Origin: Variovorax sp. YR216
Lineage (GTDB): Bacteria > Pseudomonadota > Gammaproteobacteria > Burkholderiales > Burkholderiaceae_C
NCBI RefSeq assembly: GCF_900107745.1
Contig: NZ_FNRO01000001.1
Coordinates: 1 to 64,000, forward strand
Length of the DNA stretch: 64,000 nt
Direction: 5' to 3'
In this document: in pieces, positions 1 to 10,600 of the stretch
Layout of the letters: each line of letters starts with the position of its first letter
How positions within the stretch are numbered: position 1 is the stretch's first letter
Notes under the pieces: generated by a model
Seen by the model: only the letters and a program-made list of their open reading frames with translations
Told to the model about the DNA's origin: nothing
Databases searched by the model: none
Made by a program: the position numbers and the translations under genes

Positions 1-862
<862 letters not shown>

Positions 863-1225
863 AGTTTTCACAAAAAAGGCCTCGAGATTAAGAAAAGAAT
901 GGTTTGTACGTGGGACCCTTCCTACCCCGCAAGCTTTCTTTCAAATCCTTTCCGCATGTTTTTTCTTTCTTGGGGCGCGGTTACAACAGTAGTGCTCAGT
1001 GACGACTCTGCAGTTAACTTCCTTCTTATTTGCAAAATCCGCATGTAACAGTAGGCAACGCGATTTCATTCGCTTTCATCATGCGAGATGTGAAGATTTG
1101 ATGAAATTTCAGTACGTCAGCGGCCTACACAAGCTTGGGATGTGGCGCCACGACGCGCGCCTTTTCATCGGCCTAAATTGAAGCGAGAGCCTTCGCGGGC
1201 TCGCCGTCAAAAAGGAGCCGTTGAA
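863..1225. other. AT-richer intergenic region between divergent genes
   Basis: This 363-bp region separates the Pro-Ala lipoprotein (leftward) from the BON lipoprotein (rightward). It is visibly richer in A/T than its surroundings, with T-runs around 958-970 and 1018-1030, as expected for two divergent promoters. The short open frames across it have no ribosome site or family resemblance. I could not assign a specific operator. Confidence 0.6.
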
Positions 1226-1744
1226 ATGTCGAGTAAAGATTGGTTCAGGACGCCGCCGCTTCTGCGAATTGCGGCGATCACGGCGTGCATTCTGGGTGCG
1301 GTGGCATGTACCGACCGGGCCGCCAACGAATCCGCGAAGCGGCAGGTGGACGCTGCGGTGGATCAGACCGGCAAGGCCGCCGCCGCAGCAGCCAACAAGG
1401 CCGCGGAGATGGCGGAAACCGCACGCGACAAGACGAAAGCCTTCGTGACCTCGCCCGAAGTCAAGCAGGATGCGATCGCCGCGAGGGAGGCCATCAAGGA
1501 TCTCGGGGCGGCCACCATCGCGACCACCGATGATGCGGGCGTGACCCTGGCGGTGTCTGCGGCGCTGGCCCGCGATCCCGATCTGAGCGTCTCCCGCATC
1601 GACGTCGAGACCCGCAACGGCGCGGTGCGGCTATCCGGACCGGCGCCGAGCGAGGAAGCCAAGGCACGCGCCGGCGACATCGCCAAGTCGGTCAAGGGCG
1701 TGGTGTCGGTCGACAACGCGCTGGAAGTCAGATCCGCTGGTTAA
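1226..1744 (+). CDS. BON-domain lipoprotein
   Basis: A 172-residue envelope protein. I chose the ATG at 1226 because AAAGGAG lies 8 bases upstream (1211-1217) and the N-terminus then forms a short charged start plus hydrophobic stretch ending AVAC, a plausible lipobox. Residues about 35-85 are Ala/Lys/Glu-rich and helical. The last 75 residues form one BON domain (VTLAVSAALARDPDLS, then NGAVRLSGPAPSEEAKARA and VKGVVSVDNALEV). BON domains are alpha-beta folds in OsmY-like proteins thought to bind membrane surfaces and to help against osmotic or envelope stress. The Ala-rich helix resembles Lpp-like coiled segments. Family call is good; the exact role is inferred. Confidence 0.85.
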   Translation: MSSKDWFRTPPLLRIAAITACILGAVACTDRAANESAKRQVDAAVDQTGKAAAAAANKAAEMAETARDKTKAFVTSPEVKQDAIAAREAIKDLGAATIATTDDAGVTLAVSAALARDPDLSVSRIDVETRNGAVRLSGPAPSEEAKARAGDIAKSVKGVVSVDNALEVRSAG

Positions 1745-1904
1745 CCCTGATCGAAAATTGTGCAAATGACTGAATGTCAGCCAATCGACATGTTCTGAAA
1801 TCAGTCGAACGACGGGATTCTCCAATGAGAAGCCGCGAGCGCCGGGCGCGTATGGCGGTGGCACGGAGTGTGCAGGTTTCGGGCATCGCCAAGGAGACAT
1901 CGCT

Positions 1905-2150
1905 ATGGACCATCGCCATGACCCCGTCATTGCCGTCCCGGCCGCACACCCGGTTCTGGATGCTGACATCGCCATCCTCGATCTGTCGTTGCGCACGACC
2001 AACGTGCTGCGGCTGAATCAGCTCCACACGGTCCGCGACCTGACGCGCGTGCCGGCGCGCAAGCTCTTCGTGCTGTCGAGGCTCGGGCGCAATTCGCTGA
2101 GGGAGATCGTCGAGAGCGTCAACCGCCAAGGGCTTCAGCTGGCGGAATGA
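1905..2150 (+). CDS. Orphan RNA polymerase alpha-CTD-like protein
   Basis: An 81-residue protein starting at ATG 1905 with AAGGAG 8 bases upstream. Residues about 22-80 follow the C-terminal domain of the RNA polymerase alpha subunit: LSLRTTNVLRLNQLHTVRDL matches the helix with the UP-element-binding Arg and Asn (R265 and N268 in E. coli), and LGRNSLREI matches the helix-hairpin-helix with the conserved Gly and Ser (G296, S299). No N-terminal alpha domain is present, so it cannot assemble into polymerase as an alpha subunit. It could bind A-tracts or contact activators or sigma factors on its own. Similarity is from reading the motif; function is inferred. Confidence 0.7.
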   Translation: MDHRHDPVIAVPAAHPVLDADIAILDLSLRTTNVLRLNQLHTVRDLTRVPARKLFVLSRLGRNSLREIVESVNRQGLQLAE

Positions 2151-2153
2151 GGC

Positions 2154-2351
2154 TCAGCGTCCCTGGTTGAGACGCCGCAAACCCTGCTCCGTGAGGAAGG
2201 TGCCTCCCTGGCGGTCGGAGGTCACCAGCCCGTTCGACCGCAGGCGCTCAGACACCTTGATGGCGTCGGTCGGCAACTTCTGGGTGTGCGCTGCGTAGAG
2301 CGCGTGTAACGTATTCCATTGCTCATCGTTGAGCCGAATCTTCTTGACCAC
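2154..2351 (-). CDS. Small winged-helix-like hypothetical protein
   Basis: A 65-residue protein with a GTG start at 2351; AGGAAAG lies about 13 bases upstream, so the start is uncertain. The composition is polar and basic. The second half (KVSERLRSNGLVTSDRQG followed by FLTEQGLRRL) reads like the recognition helix, beta wing and last helix of a winged-helix DNA-binding domain. It converges with the alpha-CTD-like gene, their stops 3 bases apart. I do not recognise a named family. A role in transcription is a guess from the fold pattern. Confidence 0.5.
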   Translation of the reverse strand: MVKKIRLNDEQWNTLHALYAAHTQKLPTDAIKVSERLRSNGLVTSDRQGGTFLTEQGLRRLNQGR

Positions 2352-2528
2352 GGCATCCCCACTTTCCTGCCGGGGAGTTTGAAACAGCTTGTTGTTTTAA
2401 ACCTCCCCAAAACGGCTCTTGCAAATTGAGGAAGTTCGAGTTAGGGAAAACGATGAATCGAAGGGCCCGCGGACCGTCGTGGCCGGGACGCGGCGCCCGG
2501 TGTGTTGCTGGTAAAACGGCTGGCAACC

Positions 2529-3791
2529 ATGTCCATTCCCGCGAATTCCCCTGCGGCGCCCGTCCGCCCCGTGCGCACGGCTGCCACCCTGATCGTTCTG
2601 CGTGACGGCCCGGCCGGGCTGGAGGTGCTGATGCTGCGGCGCGCCGAGAAAGAGGCCGACCAGAACAGCGGCGCCGCCGTGTTCCCCGGCGGTACGGTCG
2701 ACGCCAGCGATCGGGCGCTGCATGGGCTCTGCGCTGGCGTGGACGACGTTGCAGCCAGCCTGCGGCTCGCGATGCCGGCGAACGGCCTCGACTATTACGC
2801 TGCGGCGGTCCGCGAATGTTTCGAGGAGGCGGGGCTGCTCTTCGCCACCGGCGCCGACGGCCGGCTCGTCGCGCTCGACGGCCTGCCGCCCGCGGAAGTC
2901 GCCGGGCTGCGCGCGACGGTGGAAGAGGGCGGCGACGCCATGCTTCGCCTCTGCGAGCGCCATGGCTGGCGCCTGGCCGTCGACCAGCTGGCGTACTTCA
3001 GCCACTGGCTGACACCGCCCGGCATGCCGCGCCGCTTCGATACGCGCTTCTTCGTGGCGCTGGCGCCGCCCGCGCAGAGCGCCCGTCCCGACGGGCGGGA
3101 GACGGTCGAGCACCTCTGGCTGCGGCCTGTCGAGGCGCTGGATCCGGCGCGGGGGCTGCGCCTGATGAATGTGCAGCGGCGCATCCTGGAGCAACTCGCG
3201 ACCTTCGGCACGGCGCTGGATTGCATGGCGCATGCGCGCGGGTTGGACGAGGTCCGTCTCGTGATGCCGCGCCTGGCCGAGGGGCCGGGCGGCCGCAGGC
3301 CGGTGAATCCCGGCGAGCCCGCCTATGAGGAGATTTCCCTGATCGATCCCGATGGGCAGTGCCACGGGCGCTACGAGCTCACCCCGGGACTTTCGATGCG
3401 CCTGTCGGCCCACGTCGTGCGGGTGACGGCGCGCGCCGGCGACCTGCTGGTCAACAGCTATTTCGTCGGCGGCGAAGGCGGCGAATGGGCGCTGATCGAT
3501 GCGGGTGCCGGCGACGAGGCGCATGCGGCGATGCTGTCGGCATCCGCGCCCGGCCCGGTGCGTTGGACGCTCGCGCTGCGCGGCCCGGCGCCGTCTTTCG
3601 GCGATCGGCTGGCGATCGGCGGATGCACCCTGCGGGTGCTGCGCGCGGCGGAAGCGCCGGATGCGGTGGCCTGCCTGCTGCTGGAGGAGGAGAAGCTGCT
3701 TTTCCTCCGCGAAGCGGATCAGCCCTCCGTGCTGGCGGCCGAAGGCGTCGAGTGGCTGGCGCCGGCCAGCGGCTTCCTCAGGCGCGCCTGA
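2529..3791 (+). CDS. NUDIX hydrolase (NUDT19-like) with degenerate MBL-like tail
   Basis: A 420-residue protein; the ATG at 2529 begins MSIPANS. Residues about 15-110 hold a NUDIX core in which the motif is split: GGTVDA and AAVRECFEEAGLLF are separated by an insertion of about 40 residues, as in NUDT7/NUDT19-type CoA-diphosphate hydrolases. The catalytic REcfEEaG part is intact. The last 140 residues (NSYFVGGEGGEWALIDAG, then LRVLRAAEAPDAV and EEEKLLFLREAD) follow a metallo-beta-lactamase domain, but the metal-binding HxHxDH motif and later His/Asp ligands are absent. The usual order in such fusions would be active NUDIX plus active MBL hydrolase. Here the tail is probably structural. Substrate unknown. 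Confidence 0.7.
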   Translation: MSIPANSPAAPVRPVRTAATLIVLRDGPAGLEVLMLRRAEKEADQNSGAAVFPGGTVDASDRALHGLCAGVDDVAASLRLAMPANGLDYYAAAVRECFEEAGLLFATGADGRLVALDGLPPAEVAGLRATVEEGGDAMLRLCERHGWRLAVDQLAYFSHWLTPPGMPRRFDTRFFVALAPPAQSARPDGRETVEHLWLRPVEALDPARGLRLMNVQRRILEQLATFGTALDCMAHARGLDEVRLVMPRLAEGPGGRRPVNPGEPAYEEISLIDPDGQCHGRYELTPGLSMRLSAHVVRVTARAGDLLVNSYFVGGEGGEWALIDAGAGDEAHAAMLSASAPGPVRWTLALRGPAPSFGDRLAIGGCTLRVLRAAEAPDAVACLLLEEEKLLFLREADQPSVLAAEGVEWLAPASGFLRRA

Positions 3792-3942
3792 GCCTCGGTC
3801 TGGTCGCGCGCGAACCCGGGGCGCTCCTCGAGGTCGCGTGCCAGCACGCTGCATTCGAGCAGCGAGATGTCGGGATCGCCTTGCCGGATGCGGACATCCA
3901 GCAGGCATCTGCGAAGCAGGGCCATGGTCGGTGAAGAGAAAA

Positions 3943-3960
3943 GGCCTCCTTTCGGAGGCC
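3943..3960 (-). terminator. Rho-independent terminator for the PLD gene
   Basis: GGCCTCC and GGAGGCC form a 7-bp stem with a 4-base loop. Read on the minus strand the hairpin is followed by TTTTCTCTT, a fair U-tract. It lies 80 bases downstream of the leftward PLD lipoprotein gene, the only gene reading toward it. Confidence 0.75.
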
Positions 3961-4039
3961 GGTCTGGCGATTCTCGATTTGCCCGGCCTCGCGGGTTTTC
4001 GCGCTGCGAGGATGGGGCGTCCATGAAAGCGAAACAATC

Positions 4040-5626
4040 CTAAAGCAGGTCCTCGGGCACCAGCGGGCCGACGACGTCCTTGTAGAGGCGCTGGAACCAG
4101 GTGGATTCGGGCTCGGTGCGCAGGATGACTTCCTTTTCGCCGTCCACCGCCAGCCATTCGAGGCTGCCGTCCTCGGCCAGCCGCAGCCGGTAGGCGCTTT
4201 CGAGCCGGCTGATCTTGATGATGCGCAGCATCTCGCGGGCGAGCTGCGGGCTGTCGACCATGATGCCGAGCTCGGTGTTCTGCGTTGCCGAGCGCGGATC
4301 GAGATTGACCGAGCCGATGAACATCCGCCGCTGGTCGACCACCGCGGTTTTCGCATGCAGGCGGCCCAGCGAGTTGCCGAACATGCCGAGCCGCCCGCTG
4401 CGGGTGCGCGCGGGGCTGAGTTCGTAGAGATCGACGCCTTCCTTCAACAGTCGCTCGCGGTAGCGCGCGTAGCCGCTGTGCACCAGCGGCTCGTCGTTGG
4501 CCGCGAGCGAGTTGGTGACCAGCGTGACGTTGACATCGCGTTGGCGCAGTTCCGCGATGGCGGCCATGCCTCGGTCTCCCGGCACGAGGTAGGGCGTGGT
4601 CAGGACGATCTCGTGCTCGGCTTCGAGCAGCCGGGCCCAGAAGCGGCTGGTGACGCTGGCCGCGTAGGCGCCTTCGGGCGACATGAAGCGCAGCTTGGCG
4701 GGCGGGTCGGCCACCGCATTGGCGCGGCCCCAGAGCAGGCCGAGCCTGCCTGCGTCGAGTTCTTCGCCGATCGGGCCGTAGCCGAGCACGTCGCTGGGCG
4801 GCAGCGAGAGCTTTCGCGCGCGCGAGTCCATGTCGACTTCCCGCGTGAACCAGGCGACCTGCTGCTCGCGGTCCCGGTCCGGCCGCACCACCGCGGTGAC
4901 CGGATAGACCTCCTCGCTGTTCCAGTACTCGTCGAAGATGCCGGAGAGCTGATCGACCACCTTGCCGACCACCAGCGAATCCATGTCGACGAAGTTCTGC
5001 GCGGTGTTGAGCGTGAAGTACTCGTCGGCGATGTTGCGCCCGCCCGCGACCGCCATCACGCCGTCCGCGATGAACAGCTTGTTGTGCATGCGGTGGTTGA
5101 GCCGTTCGAAGTCGAAGGCAGATGCTGCGAAGCGCCCCGGCAGGCTGCCGCGCGCGCAGCAGAAGGGATTGAAGAGCCGCACCTCGGCGTTCGGGATGTT
5201 GTGGAGCGCCAGCAGCAGGTGTTCGGTGTTCGCCGTGTACAGGTCGTCGACCAGCAGCCTGACGCGCACGCCCCGTTCGGCCGCCTGCTTGAGCGCCCGC
5301 AGCAGCAGCCAGCCCGCGCCGTCGTTCGCGATCACGTAGTACTGCACGTCGAGCGTGCGTTGCGCGCGCTCCGCGAGATCGATGCGCGTCTGCAGCGAAT
5401 ACTCGCCCAGCGGCATCAGGCGAAAGCCCGAGTGCTCGCCGGGCGGCGTCGAGGCCGCGACGATCTTCGCGAGCGATGTCTGCGGGTCGATGGGCGGCGC
5501 GGTGGTGGGTGCCATCTGCTTCACGGGGGGAAGCCCACCGCACGCCGTCAGCAAGACCGCGGCGAGCAGCAGGGCGGCGCGCAGGACCCGGCCCGCCCAG
5601 GACGCCTGGAATACCATGCGGCTCAT
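4040..5626 (-). CDS. Phospholipase D family lipoprotein (cardiolipin synthase-like)
   Basis: A 528-residue protein. The N-terminus has a hydrophobic stretch ending LLTACGG, a lipobox, so it is an envelope lipoprotein. Two HKD motifs are present: MHNKLFIADG (HxKx4D) in the first half and LHAKTAVVDQ in the second, each followed by the Gly-Gly/Ser and Asn residues of the PLD fold. This architecture is that of the PLD-like cardiolipin synthase/phosphatidyl transferase group. The start was placed at 5626 (MSRM), but no good ribosome site is seen and the divergent peroxiredoxin begins only 21 bases away, so a slightly later start (5617 or beyond) is possible. It is a paralogue of the gene at 17133-18692; both end in a short acidic EDLL tail. 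Confidence 0.85.
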   Translation of the reverse strand: MSRMVFQASWAGRVLRAALLLAAVLLTACGGLPPVKQMAPTTAPPIDPQTSLAKIVAASTPPGEHSGFRLMPLGEYSLQTRIDLAERAQRTLDVQYYVIANDGAGWLLLRALKQAAERGVRVRLLVDDLYTANTEHLLLALHNIPNAEVRLFNPFCCARGSLPGRFAASAFDFERLNHRMHNKLFIADGVMAVAGGRNIADEYFTLNTAQNFVDMDSLVVGKVVDQLSGIFDEYWNSEEVYPVTAVVRPDRDREQQVAWFTREVDMDSRARKLSLPPSDVLGYGPIGEELDAGRLGLLWGRANAVADPPAKLRFMSPEGAYAASVTSRFWARLLEAEHEIVLTTPYLVPGDRGMAAIAELRQRDVNVTLVTNSLAANDEPLVHSGYARYRERLLKEGVDLYELSPARTRSGRLGMFGNSLGRLHAKTAVVDQRRMFIGSVNLDPRSATQNTELGIMVDSPQLAREMLRIIKISRLESAYRLRLAEDGSLEWLAVDGEKEVILRTEPESTWFQRLYKDVVGPLVPEDLL

Positions 5627-5647
5627 CGATCCGGCAGGAATGAGGAC

Positions 5648-6208
5648 ATGAAGACTCTCGCAGGCAAGGCAGTGGCGTTGGCGGTCATGGCGTTGGTTCT
5701 GGGTGCGGCCGCACCGGCCGGCGCGGCACTCGACGTGGGACAGCGCGCGCCGGCCTTCAGTGCGCCGGCCGCCCTGGGCGGCAAGCCCTTCACCTATTCG
5801 CTTTCCACCGCGCTGGCCCGCGGGCCGGTCGTAGTGTATTTTTTCCCGGCGGCTTTCACGCAGGGCTGTTCGATCGAGGCCCATGCCTTCGCGGAGGCGA
5901 TCGACCAGTTCGCCGCGCTGGGCGCGACGGTGATCGGCGTGTCGACCGATGACATCGACACGCTGGCCAAGTTCTCCAGCCAGGCCTGCCAGGGCAAGTT
6001 CCCGGTGGCATCCGATGCGGACAAGACGATCAGCAAGTCCTTCGACGCGATCATGCAGACGCGGCCGGACTATGCGACGCGCGTGTCCTACGTGATTGCG
6101 CCCGACGGCACGGTGGCGGCGCAGTACCAGAGCCTCAACCCCGACAAGCATGTCGAGAAGATGCTCGACGCGGTCCGGGCGCTGCCGCGCAGCGGCGCTG
6201 CGAAGTAA
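5648..6208 (+). CDS. Periplasmic peroxiredoxin (AhpC/TSA family)
   Basis: A 186-residue protein with an N-terminal signal peptide (cleavage near AAPAGAALDVG). The mature part has the thioredoxin-like peroxiredoxin fold with FFPAAFTQGCSIEA, in which Cys is the peroxidatic residue and the Thr four positions earlier (FTQGC) belongs to the usual PxxxTxxC motif. Peroxiredoxins reduce H2O2 and organic hydroperoxides. A second Cys (SSQACQGKF) could act as resolving residue. The signal peptide places the activity outside the cytoplasm, which is less common than cytosolic AhpC. It is divergent from the PLD lipoprotein and their promoters must overlap coding sequence. Confidence 0.85.
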   Translation: MKTLAGKAVALAVMALVLGAAAPAGAALDVGQRAPAFSAPAALGGKPFTYSLSTALARGPVVVYFFPAAFTQGCSIEAHAFAEAIDQFAALGATVIGVSTDDIDTLAKFSSQACQGKFPVASDADKTISKSFDAIMQTRPDYATRVSYVIAPDGTVAAQYQSLNPDKHVEKMLDAVRALPRSGAAK

Positions 6209-6291
6209 CCGCGACGCCGCGCTGTACAGGCTCACGCGTTGCCGCTACGCTCGCGGCCATTCGCCAGCATTGGCCCGGAGGAGAGCGCATC

Positions 6292-7614
6292 GTGATCCTG
6301 TACCCCTTGCCCGGTTCTCGCGCCTATCAGGAGCGGCTTTACCCCGATCCCGCGCTGCTCGATCCCGCGACGCGCGCGAAGCTCAAGCTCGAGACCCACG
6401 AGGACGTCATCGCGCACTTCACCAGGAGCTCCCTGGACGAAGACGGGATCCAGATCGAACCCGGATCGCTCACCGTGACCAAGGGCGCCGGCGGGACCGG
6501 CTACATGGTCGGGTTTCGCGCGTTGCCGGCCTTCGCGCAGCAGGCCGAGCATTTTGCGGCGATGCACGTCGCGATGCTCGATGCACGGCATGCGGGCCTC
6601 GCGCTCGACGGCTGCGATGCCTGCCGCGAGACGCCCGCATGGAACCCGATGGCCGGCTTTCCGGTGAACCGCAGCGACGGGCCATCGGAATGGCTGCCAT
6701 GCCTGCCGGTCGGCATGCCCTTCGCCAACCACCAGGCGGTGACGCTGATGCACTACCCGCCGATCGTCGCCTACCGGACCGCGAACTACCTCAACAACAT
6801 GACGCTGCGGCGTTGGGCGCAGATCCTCCAGTGCGCGGGCATCGGTTCGCCGGAGCGCTACCACGCGATCGTCGACGTCAATCCGATCGCCGCGCCGGGT
6901 TCGGGCGAAAGCGAATACCCCAACGACTACTTCCCGATCAGTCTCACCTCGATGTTCTTCGACAACGACGCGCGCGGCCTGACCTACGTGCGCTCGATGC
7001 TGGAGCTGATGCTGAATCCGCCGTCGAATGCGGAGAACCCGCTGACGCTGCCGCTGCTGGTGTGCGGTTCGCCCCTCTACGACCCGCAGGCGCCCGGCTG
7101 GTTTCGCACGCGCTACAAGGAACATCTGCCGAAGGACGAGAACGGCTCGCCGACGGTCAATGTGCTGCAGGCGGGCTTCATCCGCGTGCTGCCCGGCAGC
7201 CCGAAGAAGACGCCGTACCTGATTGCCAACCACATGATCGCTGCCGGCGTGACCGGCCGCTGCACCGACGACGCGGCCCAGATTCCGGACATCCGCAAGT
7301 ACGAGGCGCAGGACCTCGCGGCCGCGAGCTTCCTGGGTCTTTGCGCCGAAGCGGCCAGGCGCGGTGACGAGGTCGATCCGGAAGAGGCGATCCGCACGGC
7401 CTGCGAACGCTGGTTCGGCCCCAACCAGGGCGACGGCAGCGGGGCGCCCGCGCCGGCGAGCGAGAACGACCGGCTGGCCATCTGCGCGCTTGCGCAGATG
7501 GACCTGTGCTTCAACCCGCAGACGATCTCGCCGACCTACACCTACGAGCAGGCATTGGCGCGTTGCCAGAGCAAGGGCGGCGCCGATTTCTCGCCCTGCT
7601 TCGGCTGCGCCTGA
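6292..7614 (+). CDS. Uncharacterised Cys-rich protein, 440 residues
   Basis: GTG start at 6292 with a GGAGGAG site upstream (around 6277-6283). I do not recognise the family. No signal peptide or membrane segment is seen, so it is probably cytoplasmic. It has Cys pairs and clusters: GCDACRET near residue 105, and in the C-terminal 80 residues several Cys ending with SPCFGCA at the terminus. Aromatic-rich blocks (YPNDYFPISLTSMFF, APGWFRTRYKEHL) suggest a compact fold. The C-terminal CxxC could be redox-active or metal-binding. It stands alone between the peroxiredoxin and the convergent signalling protein, with no clear operon partner. The gene itself is well supported by length, start and codon use. 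Confidence 0.75.
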   Translation: MILYPLPGSRAYQERLYPDPALLDPATRAKLKLETHEDVIAHFTRSSLDEDGIQIEPGSLTVTKGAGGTGYMVGFRALPAFAQQAEHFAAMHVAMLDARHAGLALDGCDACRETPAWNPMAGFPVNRSDGPSEWLPCLPVGMPFANHQAVTLMHYPPIVAYRTANYLNNMTLRRWAQILQCAGIGSPERYHAIVDVNPIAAPGSGESEYPNDYFPISLTSMFFDNDARGLTYVRSMLELMLNPPSNAENPLTLPLLVCGSPLYDPQAPGWFRTRYKEHLPKDENGSPTVNVLQAGFIRVLPGSPKKTPYLIANHMIAAGVTGRCTDDAAQIPDIRKYEAQDLAAASFLGLCAEAARRGDEVDPEEAIRTACERWFGPNQGDGSGAPAPASENDRLAICALAQMDLCFNPQTISPTYTYEQALARCQSKGGADFSPCFGCA

Positions 7615-7635
7615 ACGCGCCAGCGGTGCGGCCGC

Positions 7636-10600
7636 CTACTTGTGGAGCAGGCGCTCGAATCCTTCCCACGCCGTGACGGGCTCGCGGAGGTGCCGGGTGC
7701 AGCGCTCGATGAAGATGTCCGGGACCGCATCGAGCGGGTCCGCTGCGCCGACCTGTTCGAACAGGCGTAGCGCGGCTTCGAACTCGCCTTCGAAGTACAG
7801 CGTCATCGCCGAGTCGAGACGCGCGCGGGTCGAGAGCTTTGCATCGCGCCGCTCCGGCGCCTCGGCATCGATCACCTCGTAGACGTCCACGGCGATGTTC
7901 TTGCCCTTCACCGCCACGCGATCGACGCGACGCAGTGCGAATGCATCGGGCGTGCGCAGCGCGTGGTAGGTCGCCTCGCCGATCAGGAAGCGCGCGTGGT
8001 AGACCTTGGTGAGCTGTTCGATCCGTGAAGCGAGGTTGACCGGGTCGCCGATCACCGTGCACTGGATTCGGTCGTCGCCGCCGACCGTGCCCAGCAGCAG
8101 CGGCCCGGTGTTGACGCCGATGCCCGCCGCCAGGGTCGGCTGGCCGCGCGCGACCGAGCGTTCGTTGAAGGACTCCAGCGCCCGCCACATCGCGATGCCG
8201 GTGCGCACCGCGGCATCGGGCTCGGCATCGAAGAGCACCTTGATCTCGTCGCCGGCGAAGGAGTCGATGAAGCCGCCCCCTTGCGTGATCTGGACCTCCA
8301 TGCTGCCGAAGTACCGGTTGAGCAGATCGATGGTGCTGCGCGGGTCGAGCCGCTCGGACAGCGGCGTGAAATCGCGCAGATCGGCAAAGAGCACGCTCAT
8401 GGTCTTGGCGACGTTCTCGCCGAGGTTCACGCGCGCGATGTCGCGGCGATCCAGGCTTTCGAGGAACTGGCTGGGCACGAAGCGCCGCTGTGCGTCGATG
8501 AGGCGCTGCTGCTGCTGGTAGAGCCGCGCGTTCTCGATGGAGATGGACACCTGCGCCGCCAGCAGCTGGATCACCTCGATGCGCTCCTCGGTGAAGACGC
8601 CTGCCGTGAGGCTGTTCTCCATGTAGATCGCGCCTTCGCACCGTCCACGCTGGCGCAGCGGAATGCACAGCACCGACTGCGGCTGGCGCGCCTGCAGATA
8701 GGCATCGCGCGAGAAGCGGCCCGCGCGTGCCGCATCGTGCAGAACGATCGGGTCTTCGGTGTGCAGCACGTGATAGACGATCGAGATCGGCAGCGCGAGC
8801 GCGCCTTCGTTGCCGTCGAAAGGCATGGAGCGCGACGGTGCGCCGGCCTCCTGCCCGGCCTCGCAGAGCCCTTCGATCAGGAGCTGCCCCTCTTCGCGCA
8901 CCACGAAGCAGCCGCGCTGGGCGCCGGCGTTCTCCAGCATGATCCGCATCGTCGTGGTCCAGAGCTGGTCCAGTGCGATCTCGCTGGCGATGGCCTGGGA
9001 GGCCTTCATCACCGAGGCGAGATCGAGTGACGCGGAGTCGAATCCGGCAGCGGCGGACTTCGCCGCATCGCCGCGCGGCCGCGTGGCCGACGACGGCCGC
9101 AGCACCGGGAACTCATCTTCCATGTGCGCGACCTTGCGCCGCGCGCCCCAGCCTTCGTAGAGATTGCGTGCCGCGCGCAGGTAGCCCTCGGCGGCCTTGC
9201 GGCGGCCGGCGGCCAGCAGGTGGCGGCCCGCGAGTTCATTGGCCATCGCCTCGTCGCGGCGAAAGCCGGATTCGTGCGCGGCGGCCATCGCGGTTTCATA
9301 GGCTTCCAGCGCGGCTTCGACGCGACCGTCGAGGCGCGCGAGTTCCGCCTGCATCAACCACTGCAGATGCAGGAAGTTCGCCGCGCAGTGGCTCGCCCAG
9401 CGCGTCATGCGCCGGAGATCGGCGCGCATCCGCGTACGGGTTGCCGCCTGTTCGTCGGCCGTCATGCCCGGCAGGCAGGCGGCCAGCGTGAGGAACGCGA
9501 CGATGTAAAAGCGCACGAGCTGCGGCAGCGACATCGCGGAGGCGATCAGCTTGTCCTGCTCGCGCACGTGGGCCAGCGCCTGCTGGTGCTCGCCGTAGAA
9601 CCAGCAGATCTCGGCCTTGTAGATGTGATAGTTGGCCACGCCCGTCATGAAGCGGCGCTGCTGCATGCCCTCGAGGCAGCGCGCCTCGTTGAAGCTCGCG
9701 TCGTTCATGGAGCACAGGCCGTCGGTCTGGCCGAGGAAGTTGCGCTGCATCTGCAGGAAGAGCGTCCCCGAATCAAGCGAGTCCTGGTATTCGCAGTCGC
9801 GCACGATCGTCAGGAAGTCCGCGTGCTCCTGGGCGGCGGCTTCGAGGTCGAGCTTCGGATCCCAGATGATGCAGTCCTGCGCGCTGTAGGCCAGGTACAG
9901 CAGGTCGCCGGACTGGTAGCCGGCCTCGATGCCGCGCCGGAACCATGGCGTCATCGTCGACCAGTGGTTGCTCCAGTGGTGCACGAACATCGCGTACACG
10001 TAGATCACGCGCGACTTGAGCGCGATGTCGTCGCTGCGGTCATTCATCGCCACCGCGAGCTGGCCGTACTCGTAGCCGAGCGGTGCATCGTCCAGCGCGC
10101 CGCACAGCAGCATCCCGTAGGCCGCATACGCGAAGGCCGATTCCGGGCTGGTGCCGTGGCGCAGCGAGATGTTCACCGCGCGCAGCACCAGGAAGGGGAA
10201 GAGGTTGCCGCTGCCCGACAGGAAGGCCGCCGGGAAGATCTCCATCAGCAGCCGGATCGCGACCCGCTGGACCGGATCGGACATCGGCGGCGCGTCGATG
10301 AGGTCGGCGATCCGGCGCCCGCCGAGATTGCGCCGCACCGCCGCCATCTCGCGGCCGATCGCGGCGCGGTCGGGGTCATCGGTCATCCGCATGCCGAGCA
10401 GCGCGAGGCCGGTGGTCGCGGCGCGGATCGACTCAGCCATCTTGCCGATCGTGGCGTACTGGCGCGTGCGCATCGAGAGGATCTCGGCCTTCTCCAGGTT
10501 CGATCGTGCGTGGTCGAGCATTTCCTCGATCCACGATTCCGCTTCGCCGTAGTTCGCGGTCAGGTAGGCGCACTGCTGGTATTCGGTGGCCAGCGCCATC

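Noticed and set aside
2397..5543. A 1048-residue minus-strand frame
   Set aside because: It runs antisense to the NUDIX gene and out of frame through the PLD gene; the translation is Arg-rich noise.
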